DNA of 64,000 nucleotides, from assembly GCA_946414595.1 (NCBI GenBank), contig CAMKPE010000009.1, positions 1 through 64,000 of the forward strand, written 5' to 3'. Source of the stretch: an uncultured Clostridium sp. GTDB taxonomy: Bacteria > Bacillota_I > Bacilli_A > RF39 > UBA660. Numbering within the stretch: the first letter of the stretch is position 1; each line of letters opens with the position of its first letter. This document shows, piece after piece, positions 8,355-16,404 of this stretch. The notes under the pieces are model-generated. The model ran no database searches, was not told where the DNA came from, and saw only the letters and a program-made list of their open reading frames with translations. Made by a program: the position numbers and the translations under genes.

Positions 8355-9650
8355 TTAAAACTCCTTTAATAAATTATTTAACTCTTCTTTCTCTTCTTTT
8401 GACATTTCTTTTTTCTCTATATTTTGTTCAAACCATGAAGGTAGTTCTTCTTTTGTTTGAACATTTTTCTTAGAAGCATTAGGCTTCTCAGTTAATCTCT
8501 TGATTTTCTTATGTTCTTTTTCTGCAACTTCCATAGCTTCTTCAACAGTTTCAATATTCATCTTACACCATTGTGCTGCAACTGTTTCAACATAACCTTT
8601 TGTGAACTTATTGTCATTTACTTTTAATACATAAGAAATAAGTACATTAACTACTCCTGGTTTCATCTTTTGTTCAACCATTAAATACTCTAATATTTGT
8701 AATTCTTTCATTGTAGGTTCACCAGTTTTATATTTACTTCTTAAGTAATCGTATGGCGTAACATTTTCAAATGTATAAATCATTTTAGCTCTATTAGAAG
8801 TATCACCTTTAGGTGATTTTAAATATGTAGGTTGTTTTGTATAAATAAGCGTTGGAAGTTTACCTGCATTATCAAATTCATAGAAACTTCTAGCATCTTT
8901 AATAAGATTATTTCTATCAATAAGACCTTTTTCATTAAGGCTATTACGTACTAGTCCTTGCATATTTAAATTATCTATATTGTAAGTAAATGCTAAAGCA
9001 TTTATTAAACTTCTTGTTTCTTCATTAAAACATTTTTCATTAACTAATTCTTTTGGAATGCTTGATATTAACAAGTCAAAATCAACTTTCTCATCCATTT
9101 TAATTGATCCAATATTCTTCTTAACAATATTGTCATTATCAGTAAATACATTACCACTAACTGGTGTAAATACTTGTGAGAAATTTGCTGTAATATCAGT
9201 ATAATCTTTAAGATTAATTCTAGGTATCTTGAAGTAATCTATTAGTTTTTCATATTCCTTTTTACCTAAGTTATTGAATAATACAACACTTAGTATTGGG
9301 TGATTAAAGAAGTCATTTGCAGATAGTGGTGAATATAAAACATAAACATAATTATTTACATTTCCTTCTTTAACATATGTTTTTAAAAGTCCGATAGCTT
9401 CAAGTTTTTCTCTTGCTATTATGATATCATTTATTTTAAGTTGCATGATACTAACTAAATGATGATGTGTTAACTCACCACTCATAAAGTCTTTTTTTTC
9501 TAAATCATCAACCAAAGTAAGATACAAACTAACTGCAGTATGCCCAATAATTGGCTGATAAAGCATAGTTATTTTCTTCTTATCTTCTAAGGATAAAATA
9601 GTTTTATTAACAACTATATAAGTATCTGCAGGTAAGAGTTTCCCATTCAT
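8355..9650 (-). CDS. dnaB: Replication initiation and membrane attachment protein DnaB (DnaB/DnaD family)
   Basis: The B. subtilis-type DnaB initiator, not the helicase: it helps load the replicative helicase at oriC and restart sites. The N-terminal winged-helix half contains ITMLYQPIIGHTAVSLYL and the L-GLLKTY segment. A DnaD/DnaB C-terminal domain is centred on YDYLRSKYKTGEPT, followed by an LEYLMVEQKM helix. An upstream in-frame extension to 9713 exists, but ATG 9650 is preceded by GGTGGTGAT and gives the expected MNGKLLPAD start; length from there is 431. It appears single, without dnaI beside it. Its place between two secretion loci looks incidental. Confidence 0.9.
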   Translation of the reverse strand: MNGKLLPADTYIVVNKTILSLEDKKKITMLYQPIIGHTAVSLYLTLVDDLEKKDFMSGELTHHHLVSIMQLKINDIIIAREKLEAIGLLKTYVKEGNVNNYVYVLYSPLSANDFFNHPILSVVLFNNLGKKEYEKLIDYFKIPRINLKDYTDITANFSQVFTPVSGNVFTDNDNIVKKNIGSIKMDEKVDFDLLISSIPKELVNEKCFNEETRSLINALAFTYNIDNLNMQGLVRNSLNEKGLIDRNNLIKDARSFYEFDNAGKLPTLIYTKQPTYLKSPKGDTSNRAKMIYTFENVTPYDYLRSKYKTGEPTMKELQILEYLMVEQKMKPGVVNVLISYVLKVNDNKFTKGYVETVAAQWCKMNIETVEEAMEVAEKEHKKIKRLTEKPNASKKNVQTKEELPSWFEQNIEKKEMSKEEKEELNNLLKEF

Positions 9651-9683
9651 GATATCACCACCCATAAAAGTATTATAACAAAA

Positions 9684-9708
9684 AAATAACCTAAATAATA
9701 GGTTATTT
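9684..9708 (-). terminator. Terminator after the first WTG gene
   Basis: AAATAACCTA against TAGGTTATTT with a 5-nt loop, followed by T-rich sequence on the minus strand. It lies 15 bases past the stop at 9723. Confidence 0.8.
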
Positions 9709-9722
9709 ATCATTACATTAAT

Positions 9723-10415
9723 TTAGTTATATATATGAGCCATTCTTGCTTTTTCTATTTCTTGAAATTCTTCATCAAATCCCGAAATACCACCAAGAAT
9801 ATCAGTTGCTTGACGTTTTCCAAGTTCAAGTTGTAATTCTTCATTTTCAAATGCAGTTTGCATATCATTATTAACTGCATCTATTTCTTCTGATATTGTA
9901 TTTATCAATTTATTTATTATTTCTTTATAAGCAGCTTTAATATCACCATTTGGATCTAATAATTCAATGTTAAATGGAACAGAAGAAAGATCTGATTTAA
10001 CTGTACCACATGCAGCAATAAATGAATCCAATCCTTCTTTAGCAAGAGGTATATTCATTCCTTTAATACCATCTTTTTCTTCAAGAAGTGGCATATAATT
10101 AGTATCAATTATTTCATAATATGGAGTATATGTAAAATCAACTCCATTAGCATCTGCCATTTTAAATGCTGCAAGTTCTGCTTTCCTCATTATCTCAATT
10201 GTATTAGCACGTATTGTTTCATTTAGTTGTGCTAAAGCTTTTAACTTAGCATTAAACTCTACAGCCTTCTCTGAAGCCCATGTACGTTTTAATCTAACGT
10301 TAAAAGAAATCAAACTATTAAAATAATTTCTTCTTATTTGTTCCATCGCTTCTAAAAAATTATTTAATTCATATTTTACTTGTGCAAAGTTTCCGCCTGT
10401 CCATCCCTCACTCAT
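9723..10415 (-). CDS. WTG/WAS family protein 1 (short form), tandem WXG-like
   Basis: 230 residues, the most diverged of the clustered paralogues. Family marks: a WTG tripeptide at residues 5-7, TWASEKAVEFN near 46 (a WXG-type turn), an ANG motif near 95, GMNIPLAKEGLDSF near 125 and LLDPNGD near 158 in place of LYDPSGD. Two successive helical hairpins are predicted, so the protein looks like a fused pair of WXG100 units. It lacks the C-terminal module of the long forms. No signal peptide. Promoter and terminator are its own. Candidate type VII substrate or structural partner; the export route is inferred from the WXG features and the essC locus 13 kb away. Confidence 0.75.
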   Translation of the reverse strand: MSEGWTGGNFAQVKYELNNFLEAMEQIRRNYFNSLISFNVRLKRTWASEKAVEFNAKLKALAQLNETIRANTIEIMRKAELAAFKMADANGVDFTYTPYYEIIDTNYMPLLEEKDGIKGMNIPLAKEGLDSFIAACGTVKSDLSSVPFNIELLDPNGDIKAAYKEIINKLINTISEEIDAVNNDMQTAFENEELQLELGKRQATDILGGISGFDEEFQEIEKARMAHIYN

Positions 10416-10459
10416 AACAAGTCCTCCTTATATTGTAAGAATATCTATCTTATACTTTA

Positions 10460-10488
10460 ATTATGGAGTATTATCTTTATTTTGTAAA
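10460..10488 (-). promoter_or_regulatory. Promoter of WTG gene 1
   Basis: TTTACA (10488-10483), 17 bp, CATAAT (10465-10460). Same architecture as the promoters of WTG genes 2 to 5. Confidence 0.55.
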
Positions 10489-10526
10489 TAAAATAGGACT
10501 TATTTGATCATTACTTTACACAAAAA

Positions 10527-10548
10527 AAGAAAAGGTTTCCCTTTTCTT
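10527..10548 (-). terminator. Terminator after WTG gene 2
   Basis: AAGAAAAGG, GAAA loop, CCTTTTCTT followed by T6 on the minus strand. Confidence 0.88.
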
Positions 10549-10569
10549 CCCGTTTTCTTATATAATGTT

Positions 10570-11205
10570 TTAACCAAGAAATCCCATAGCTTGTTCCATA
10601 CCAATACGTATATCATTAGTCTCAGTTTGAAGAGCTTCATCTATAGAAGTTATTAATTCATTAATAGCTTCTGAAACTACTTCACCAGTTCTTTTTATTA
10701 AAGACTCATAAACACGCTGTATGTCACCAGAAGGATCGTATAATCCAAATCCTAAAGGAAGGTTTTCTAATCTAGAATTTATCTGACTAATCTTTTCATA
10801 AAATTCATCATATGCCCAATTTACTCTAAATATATTCATTCCTTGTAAACCATCGGCCTCGCCCTTTAAACTATAATATGCTGTTAATAATTTATCCTTT
10901 GGAAGAGTATTATATACATTATTAAACTCTGTTCCATTATGTTTTGCCATTTCACTAGCTGCTAGTCCTGCTGCAAACAATATTTCATATAAGCTATTAA
11001 CAGTAGTATTATAGGCTTGTGCAAGTTTTACTAAATGTGCATTAAACGCTTCTGCTTTTGGTGATGCCCAATAACTATATAGTTCAAAATTAAAAGTTTG
11101 AAATGTTGTGCTAAAATCACCTAGTAAAGCATCAACTTCATTTTTATAATTTTCCAAATTAGTTGTAACTTCTTCTACATTTAATCCAGTCCATTCATCA
11201 CTCAT
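10570..11205 (-). CDS. WTG/WAS family protein 2 (short form), tandem WXG-like
   Basis: 211 residues. Shows WTG at residues 5-7, YWASPKAEAFNAHL near 45, AAGLAASEMAKHNG near 85, GMNIFRVNWAYDEF near 125, and LPLGFGLYDPSGDIQ near 155, the most conserved block of the family. It ends after the second predicted helical hairpin, without the glycine-rich extension. It is the last-but-one gene of the six-gene array, with its own promoter and terminator, so it is probably expressed as a monocistron. RBS is GGAGTGAT. No partner gene is attached, unlike the long forms. Likely exported as a folded helical unit; function unknown. Confidence 0.78.
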   Translation of the reverse strand: MSDEWTGLNVEEVTTNLENYKNEVDALLGDFSTTFQTFNFELYSYWASPKAEAFNAHLVKLAQAYNTTVNSLYEILFAAGLAASEMAKHNGTEFNNVYNTLPKDKLLTAYYSLKGEADGLQGMNIFRVNWAYDEFYEKISQINSRLENLPLGFGLYDPSGDIQRVYESLIKRTGEVVSEAINELITSIDEALQTETNDIRIGMEQAMGFLG

Positions 11206-11236
11206 ATTATCACTCCTATACTTTTACTATAATATA

Positions 11237-11265
11237 ATTATCTTACACTTTTTCAAATTTGTAAA
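11237..11265 (-). promoter_or_regulatory. Promoter of WTG gene 2
   Basis: TTTACA (11265-11260), 17-bp spacer containing AGTGTAA, GATAAT (11242-11237). One of five matching promoters in the array. Confidence 0.7.
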
Positions 11266-11303
11266 CAAAAGATATTTTTTTTAAAAAACACTTTACAAAA
11301 AAA

Positions 11304-11322
11304 AAGAAGGTTAAACCTTCTT
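11304..11322 (-). terminator. Terminator after partner gene A
   Basis: AAGAAGG-TTTAA-CCTTCTT hairpin with a T9 run on the minus strand; it overlaps the stop codon of the partner gene. Confidence 0.88.
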
Positions 11323-11680
11323 ATTTTCTGAATAATTTTTCTTTTCTTTCTACTTGAGTTCCGAATAATACTAAATATTCATCTGCAAGACGAACAAGTT
11401 CTTTAACTTCAAAATCTGTTAATGGAGTTCCTTCAACAGGTTTTGCTCCTTTTTCAGCCATTACTTTTTCTAAATCTAGTCCGAATCCTTTGTAAACTCT
11501 TACTAGATAATCATGTAATAGTGCTTCTTGTTCTTTATTTAATACTCCATATTTATCCTCTACATTAGGATATTTTTCTGCAAATTTCTTTTTTTCTGCT
11601 ACTCTTAAATAACTATCTGCAAAATCTTGGAATACTATCATTCTTTCTGCAGTTAATAGTTTTTTCATATTCTCATCCAT
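11321..11680 (-). CDS. Small helical partner protein A of the long WTG proteins
   Basis: 119 residues from ATG 11680, 10 nt after AAGGAG; a TTG nine bases upstream lies too close to the RBS to be preferred. Soluble, all-helical and charged, with no signal peptide or membrane segment. A central block KFAEKYPNV, GxLNKEQEALLHDYLV and LDLEKVMAEKG is shared with the copies at 12997 and 14692. By eye it is about four-fifths identical to copy B. It directly follows long WTG gene 3 (37 nt between them) with no terminator in between, so the two form a bicistron. It could be an immunity protein, a chaperone or a secretion partner. I recognise no named family. Confidence 0.82.
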   Translation of the reverse strand: MDENMKKLLTAERMIVFQDFADSYLRVAEKKKFAEKYPNVEDKYGVLNKEQEALLHDYLVRVYKGFGLDLEKVMAEKGAKPVEGTPLTDFEVKELVRLADEYLVLFGTQVERKEKLFRK

Positions 11681-11717
11681 AATTTTCAATCTCCTTCTTA
11701 TCTTTTATATCCTATGG

Positions 11718-12884
11718 TTAGTTGAACCATCCACCAACCCAGTTGAATGCATCACTTAATGCATTTCCTGTCCAGTCAAGCGCTACGTCAATAGCATTAA
11801 CTGCAGTTTGTAATCCATCTACAACTGTTTCTCCAGTTCCTACTACAACTCCAAGTGCACCTTGCCAGAAGTTTTCTGCATTTCTTACCATGTCCCAGTT
11901 TTCATAGAAATCATGTTGAATTTGATAGTTGAAATAATCTTGTCCTGTCTTTAGTCCTGCACCATCTGGTGAAGCAACATCGCATAATCCATTTAATAGA
12001 TATGTAACAGTATCAGGTACTACAAGAACAGAATCAATTACACCATCTGCTGCCATATTAACAACTTCTACAGCTGATCCTAAACCATTTCCTATTGCTC
12101 CGATAACTCCACTAGTGTTTTTCCACTTTTCGTTCCATCCATCAATAAATTGTTGCCAATCTGTAGAATATCTTTCTCCAATATGTTCTCCTAAAGGTGT
12201 CATTGGTTGTTTTTCTTTTGTAGTTTCTCCTCCACCTTCAGTACCTTCTCCACCACCTAATTCAGTTTCAGCAGCAGTTTTACCAAATTCAACTTGGTTA
12301 ACTTCATTATGGATAGCATCATTAATAACAGGTATTGCTGCATTAATAGCATCCTCAACTTGTGTTATAGCTTTGTTAATTAATTCTTGATAAGCACCTT
12401 GTAGCTCACCACTTGGATCATATAATCCAAATGCAGTTGGAAGACCACGTAATCTTTGATCAACATTAACGATTTGGTCATAGAAAGTATCATACGCTGA
12501 ATTTACAAGCGCAATATTCATTCCTTCTGTTCCCCCAATATCAGATCTTAATGCTTGATATTCAGTAAACTTTTTCCCTGCTGGAATTGTTTGATATGGG
12601 TTAGAAAAAGTTGCCCCATTATATTGTGCCATTTCTTGTGTTGCTATACCAGCTGCGCATAAAACTGTATACAAAGCATCTACTGTTTCATTATAAACTA
12701 ATGCTATAGTTTCTAGATGTCTATTGAACTCTACTGCTCTTGGTGATGCCCATGCTTCATATAGCGTACTATCGAAAACTGTATAAGCTGTAGCGAAATC
12801 GCTAGTTATAGAATTAGCTTCAGCTTCGAAATTTGCTAGATTTGTTGTGACTTCAGTTAAATTTACACCAGTCCAGTCACTCAT
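11718..12884 (-). CDS. WTG/WAS family protein 3 (long form) with glycine-rich C-terminal module
   Basis: 388 residues. Residues 1-205 are the family domain: WTG at 4-6, AWASPRAVEFNRHL near 45, GMNIALVNSAYDTF near 120, FGLYDPSGELQGAY near 155, and a NEVNQVEFGK end. A Gly/Glu/Thr linker (about 210-225) follows. The C-terminal module has alternating Gly and hydrophobic residues: GVIGAIGNGLGSAVEV, VLVVPDTVTYLLNGL, then ENFWQGALGVVVGTGET and a tail ending in WVGGWFN. The module resembles glycine-zipper, membrane-inserting sequences. The gene is followed by partner gene A. Best guess: a type VII-exported, membrane-active effector; an outer-surface structural role is the alternative. Confidence 0.8.
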   Translation of the reverse strand: MSDWTGVNLTEVTTNLANFEAEANSITSDFATAYTVFDSTLYEAWASPRAVEFNRHLETIALVYNETVDALYTVLCAAGIATQEMAQYNGATFSNPYQTIPAGKKFTEYQALRSDIGGTEGMNIALVNSAYDTFYDQIVNVDQRLRGLPTAFGLYDPSGELQGAYQELINKAITQVEDAINAAIPVINDAIHNEVNQVEFGKTAAETELGGGEGTEGGGETTKEKQPMTPLGEHIGERYSTDWQQFIDGWNEKWKNTSGVIGAIGNGLGSAVEVVNMAADGVIDSVLVVPDTVTYLLNGLCDVASPDGAGLKTGQDYFNYQIQHDFYENWDMVRNAENFWQGALGVVVGTGETVVDGLQTAVNAIDVALDWTGNALSDAFNWVGGWFN

Positions 12885-12914
12885 ATTATCACTCCTTTAT
12901 CATATTATATATTA

Positions 12915-12943
12915 ATTATTGCACAAATTTATTTACTTGTAAA
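12915..12943 (-). promoter_or_regulatory. Promoter of WTG gene 3
   Basis: TTTACA (12943-12938), 17 bp, AATAAT (12920-12915). Confidence 0.6.
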
Positions 12944-12979
12944 TACATATCATTTTTTTTTACACTACAAATGTAAAAA

Positions 12980-12998
12980 AAGAAGGTCAAACCTTCTT
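12980..12998 (-). terminator. Terminator after partner gene B
   Basis: AAGAAGG-TTTGA-CCTTCTT hairpin plus T7 on the minus strand, nearly the same hairpin as the one after partner gene A. Confidence 0.88.
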
Positions 12999-13356
12999 AT
13001 TTTTTGAATAATTTTGTTTTTCTTTCAACTTGAATTGCAAGCATTAATAAATATTCATCTGCAAGACGTACTAATTCTTTGATTTCATAGTCTGTTAACT
13101 TGCTTCCTTCTATAGGTTTAGCACCTTTTTCAGCCATTACTTTTTCTAAATCTAATCCGAATCCTTTGTATACTCTTACTAGATAATCATGTAATAATGC
13201 TTCTTGTTCTTTATTTAGTATTCCATATTCATCCTTTACATTAGGATATTTTTCTGCAAATTTCTTTTGTTCTGTAATTCTTAGATAACTGTCAGCAAAG
13301 CTTTGTAAAGCTATTAATCTTTCTGCAGTTAAGCTTTTTTTCATATTTTCATCCAT
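12997..13356 (-). CDS. Small helical partner protein B of the long WTG proteins
   Basis: 119 residues from ATG 13356 (GGGAG 10-11 nt upstream; the TTG at 13365 is too near the RBS). A close paralogue of partner A, with about 23 differences, mostly conservative and spread along the chain. Shares KFAEKYPNV, LNKEQEALLHDYLVRVYKG and LVRLADEYL. It follows long WTG gene 4 by 43 nt, within the same transcription unit. The closeness of A and B suggests recent duplication of an effector-partner cassette; if these are immunity proteins, cross-protection would be expected. Confidence 0.82.
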   Translation of the reverse strand: MDENMKKSLTAERLIALQSFADSYLRITEQKKFAEKYPNVKDEYGILNKEQEALLHDYLVRVYKGFGLDLEKVMAEKGAKPIEGSKLTDYEIKELVRLADEYLLMLAIQVERKTKLFKK

Positions 13357-13399
13357 AATTTTCAATTCTCCCTCTTATCTTTCTTTATTATTTTTTTTA

Positions 13400-14575
13400 T
13401 TACCAGAATAAGTTTCCAATTGCATTAATCAAACCGTTGGCTTGTTCACCTAGCCAGTTAATAGCAACATCTCCAGCATTAATAGCAGTTTGAACAGAAT
13501 CAACAAATGATCTTCCTAGACCTTCAGCTACTCCAGCAGCTCCTTCCCAGAAGTTTGAAGCATTAATTAAAGAATTCCAGTTTTCAGAATAATCTGTTGC
13601 AATCTGTTCTTTGAAATAATCTGCTCCAGTTTTTACTCCAGGGTTACTTGATCCAATGTCAAGCAAACCATTTGCTAGATATGTTAAAGTATCTGGTACA
13701 ACTAATGCTGTATTAATTGCCTCATTTGCAACCATTTCAGCTGTTGCACCTGCTTCTTTTGCAAGTCCACCTATTATAGTTACCATTCCAGGAATAACAT
13801 CCATTTCACCAGCAGCTTTTCCAAGTTCTGGTATTTTCTCCATCTTTGTTACATAATCATTCATTTCATTACTATATCTACCACCTAATTGCTCTCCTAA
13901 TGTTGTTCTATGACTTTCCATTTCTGAAGCAACTGCTGATCCAGTAAGTACTTCTTCAGCAGCTCTCTTACCAAATTCAACTTGGTTAACTTCATTTTCA
14001 AATGCAGTACTAATTGCTGTTACTGATTCTTTAACCGTACCAACTATTAAAGATTGTGTTTCTGCTATTTTGTTTTTATATGCATTTTGTAATTCTCCAG
14101 CTGGATCATATAGTCCAAATGCAGTTGGAAGACCACTTAATCGATCAAGTACACTAACGCATGTATCAACAAAACTATCAAATGACACTTTTGCTGCTGT
14201 AATATTCATTCCTTGTACACCATCTCTATCAGATCTTAAAGTTACTACTGATGTTAATAATTTATCTTTTGGAATTTCAGTGTAAGGATTAGTAAACGCT
14301 TCTCCGTTAGCTTTAGCCATTTCAACTGCTGCAGTTCCTGCTGCATTTAAAATAACATAAATATTTCCTACCATTAGATTATAAGCTGATCCAACATTTA
14401 TGATGTTTTTGTTGAACTCTACTGCTTTTTCTGATGCCCAATATTGGTATAAATCTTCAGAAGTTATTTCAAATGCAGTTCTGAAATCACTAGCTATAGC
14501 ATTTGCTTCGCTTTCAAAGTTTGCTAAATTTTGTGTAACTTCATTTACATTTATACCTGTCCATCCGTCACTCAT
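13400..14575 (-). CDS. WTG/WAS family protein 4 (long form) with glycine-rich C-terminal module
   Basis: 391 residues. Family domain residues 1-210: WTG at 5-7, YWASEKAVEFN at 45-55, MAKANG near 87, GMNITAAKVSFDSF near 124 and FGLYDPAGELQ near 155. The C-terminal module (about 215-391) contains IPGMVTIIGGLAKEAGA, LVVPDTLTYLANGLLD, KTGADYF, NASNFWEGAAG and a tail ending in NAIGNLFW. Modules of genes 3, 4 and 5 align along their whole length, most strongly at VPDT and NFWxGA. No signal peptide. RBS GGAGTGAAA. Followed by partner gene B. Proposed role as for gene 3: exported effector with a membrane-active end. Confidence 0.8.
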   Translation of the reverse strand: MSDGWTGINVNEVTQNLANFESEANAIASDFRTAFEITSEDLYQYWASEKAVEFNKNIINVGSAYNLMVGNIYVILNAAGTAAVEMAKANGEAFTNPYTEIPKDKLLTSVVTLRSDRDGVQGMNITAAKVSFDSFVDTCVSVLDRLSGLPTAFGLYDPAGELQNAYKNKIAETQSLIVGTVKESVTAISTAFENEVNQVEFGKRAAEEVLTGSAVASEMESHRTTLGEQLGGRYSNEMNDYVTKMEKIPELGKAAGEMDVIPGMVTIIGGLAKEAGATAEMVANEAINTALVVPDTLTYLANGLLDIGSSNPGVKTGADYFKEQIATDYSENWNSLINASNFWEGAAGVAEGLGRSFVDSVQTAINAGDVAINWLGEQANGLINAIGNLFW

Positions 14576-14606
14576 ATTTTCACTCCTTTACCATACTTAT
14601 AATAAT

Positions 14607-14635
14607 ATTATCTTATTTTTTTTTCATTTTGTAAA
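14607..14635 (-). promoter_or_regulatory. Promoter of WTG gene 4
   Basis: TTTACA (14635-14630), 17 bp, GATAAT (14612-14607). A second GTAAGATAAT lies about 30 bases upstream. Confidence 0.7.
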
Positions 14636-14675
14636 CTATTATCTTACTATTTTGCATTTTTTTTACAAAAAAAAG

Positions 14676-14693
14676 AAAAGACTATTGTCTTTT
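14676..14693 (-). terminator. Terminator after partner gene C
   Basis: AAAAGAC-AATA-GTCTTTT hairpin followed by CTTTTTTTT on the minus strand, overlapping the end of the gene. Confidence 0.8.
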
Positions 14694-15045
14694 ACTTTTT
14701 CAATTTTTCTTTACGTTCAAGGATAACAGCTAATATTCCTAATAAATTATCAGCTTCATTGATTAAAACGTTCTTTTCAAATTCAGTTAAACTATCTCCA
14801 ACTTTTAACTTTTCTTCTCTAGCAGCTAAAATCTTTTCTAAATCTGAACCATGTTCTTTGAAAGATGCCACTAAATATGCATGCAATAACGCTTCTTGAT
14901 GAGAGTTTAACTTTCCATATTCATCTTTTACTTCTGGATAAGCCTCAGCAAAAGTTTGTTTTTTACCTTTTCTAACAGTATAGTCTGCTAATGCTTGTAA
15001 AACAAGAGTTCTTTCTTCTGTTAATAATTCCTTTTTATCTTCCAT
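14692..15045 (-). CDS. Small helical partner protein C of the long WTG proteins
   Basis: 117 residues from ATG 15045, preceded by AAGAAGGGAT; a longer frame reaching 15081 would add 12 residues without an RBS. Same family as partners A and B (FAEAYPEVKDEYG, LNSHQEALLHAYLV, DLEKILAAREE, a terminal LERKEKL) but clearly more diverged, as its neighbour WTG gene 5 is from genes 3 and 4. That parallel divergence supports a functional pairing between each long WTG protein and its own small partner. Soluble and helical; no named family recognised. Confidence 0.82.
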   Translation of the reverse strand: MEDKKELLTEERTLVLQALADYTVRKGKKQTFAEAYPEVKDEYGKLNSHQEALLHAYLVASFKEHGSDLEKILAAREEKLKVGDSLTEFEKNVLINEADNLLGILAVILERKEKLKK

Positions 15046-15090
15046 AATAATATATCCCTTCTTATTATATAATTCTTTCAAATCACTTTA

Positions 15091-16245
15091 TTAGAATATA
15101 GAATTCCATAAATTACCAAGTTGATCTCCAACCCAGTCAAGTCCATCTCCTAAAGCTGTACCAACCCAGTCAATTGCTGTATTAGCACCATTTATAACTA
15201 CTTGTACTCCATCTGCTGCTGTTCTTCCAGTTCCTTCTAGAATTCCAAGAGCTCCTTGCCAGAAATTTGTTGCATTGTTTAATGTATTCCAGTTTTCAGC
15301 CATATCATTTCCTACATTTTGCCAATACTCTTTTGAAGATGAAGCATTTCCTAAGTCAAGCGCCCAGTTTAATCCGTAAGTAACATAGTCAGTTGCACCT
15401 TCAACGGCTTCAAGAGCTGAATCAACTATTGTTTCTGCTGCATTGCCAACAAAACCAATTCCTGCTCCTATTTTTTCACCCAAAGTTGCATCTTTAATTC
15501 CATATGAAGAATCTTCTCCTAGTGCTCCTACAGTTCCAAGGTTAGCAGCAAAATCATTTAAAAATTCATAAGCTTTATTAGCATAACGATCTCCAAAGAA
15601 TGATAATTGTTCTTCAGCAAGTGCAGCTTCTGCAGCTTCTTGACCTAACTTAATTTCATTCTTTTCTTTCTCAAAGGCATCTTCTAAACTATTTGTTAAA
15701 CCGCTAAGCATATATTTTACATCTGATGATGCACTTGAAATCTTTTTTCTAAATGAATCTAATAAAGATCCATCTGGGTCAATTAATTCTAAATTCATAG
15801 GTAAGTTATCTAATAAACTTCTTACTTGTTCACATATTCCTTTAAATTCAGTTAAAGAAACACTTGCAACAGCAATATTCATACCTTGAATTCCATGTAA
15901 TATTAACCTTAAAGGTGTATACCCTTCTCTACTTTTAAAGTCGCTAGAACTATAAGGATTAGCAAATGTTACACCATTATGACTAGCCATAATGCTTGCT
16001 GCATCACCAGCTGACATTATAATACCTGATTCTACTTCAGACAATTCTTTTTTAAACTCACTAAATCTTTTTAAGTGAGAATTAAACTCTACTGCTTTTT
16101 CTGAAGCCCATAAACCAAATAGTTCTTGGTTAAATGTATCAAATCCGTTACAGAAAATAGTAATTGCATGAGTAAATGCCCCTTCAAATTCTGCTAAATT
16201 AATTCGAACTTCATCTATGTTTATACCTGTCCATCCATCTCCCAT
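15091..16245 (-). CDS. WTG/WAS family protein 5 (long form) with glycine-rich C-terminal module
   Basis: 384 residues from ATG 16245, which has a strong AAAGGAGGT; the frame could extend to 16287 but without support. Family domain: WTG at 5-7, LWASEKAVEFNSHL near 45, MASHNG near 90, GMNIAVASVSLTEF near 125, and LELIDPDGSLL in place of LYDPSGEL. The C-terminal module (about 235-384) has LGEKIGAGIGFVGNAAE, a shortened central part, NATNFWQGALGILEGTGR, and a Trp/Gly-rich tail ending in GNLWNSIF. The C-terminal half contains several GxxxG spacings typical of glycine zippers. Partner gene C follows after 45 nt. Candidate exported, membrane-active protein. Confidence 0.8.
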   Translation of the reverse strand: MGDGWTGINIDEVRINLAEFEGAFTHAITIFCNGFDTFNQELFGLWASEKAVEFNSHLKRFSEFKKELSEVESGIIMSAGDAASIMASHNGVTFANPYSSSDFKSREGYTPLRLILHGIQGMNIAVASVSLTEFKGICEQVRSLLDNLPMNLELIDPDGSLLDSFRKKISSASSDVKYMLSGLTNSLEDAFEKEKNEIKLGQEAAEAALAEEQLSFFGDRYANKAYEFLNDFAANLGTVGALGEDSSYGIKDATLGEKIGAGIGFVGNAAETIVDSALEAVEGATDYVTYGLNWALDLGNASSSKEYWQNVGNDMAENWNTLNNATNFWQGALGILEGTGRTAADGVQVVINGANTAIDWVGTALGDGLDWVGDQLGNLWNSIF

Positions 16246-16295
16246 AATATATACCTCCTTTGTACTATTATAACTATAGATTAACATCTAACTAT

Positions 16296-16324
16296 ATTTT
16301 CTAACACTAATCAATATTTGTAAA
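16296..16324 (-). promoter_or_regulatory. Promoter of WTG gene 5
   Basis: TTTACA (16324-16319), 17 bp containing AGTGTTA, GAAAAT (16301-16296). Confidence 0.6.
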
Positions 16325-16362
16325 CATAAATATATTATTTTAAAATTTACTTTACACATAAA

Positions 16363-16387
16363 AAAACAGATCAAATTGATCTGTTTT
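16363..16387 (-). terminator. Terminator after WTG gene 6
   Basis: AAAACAGATC-AATTT-GATCTGTTTT hairpin running into T7 on the minus strand. Confidence 0.88.
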
Positions 16388-16404
16388 CTATTTTTTACAT
16401 TAAA

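Noticed and set aside
12115-12390. Plus-strand ORF opposite WTG gene 3
   Set aside because: Antisense shadow arising from the biased codon use of the real gene; no RBS or promoter.
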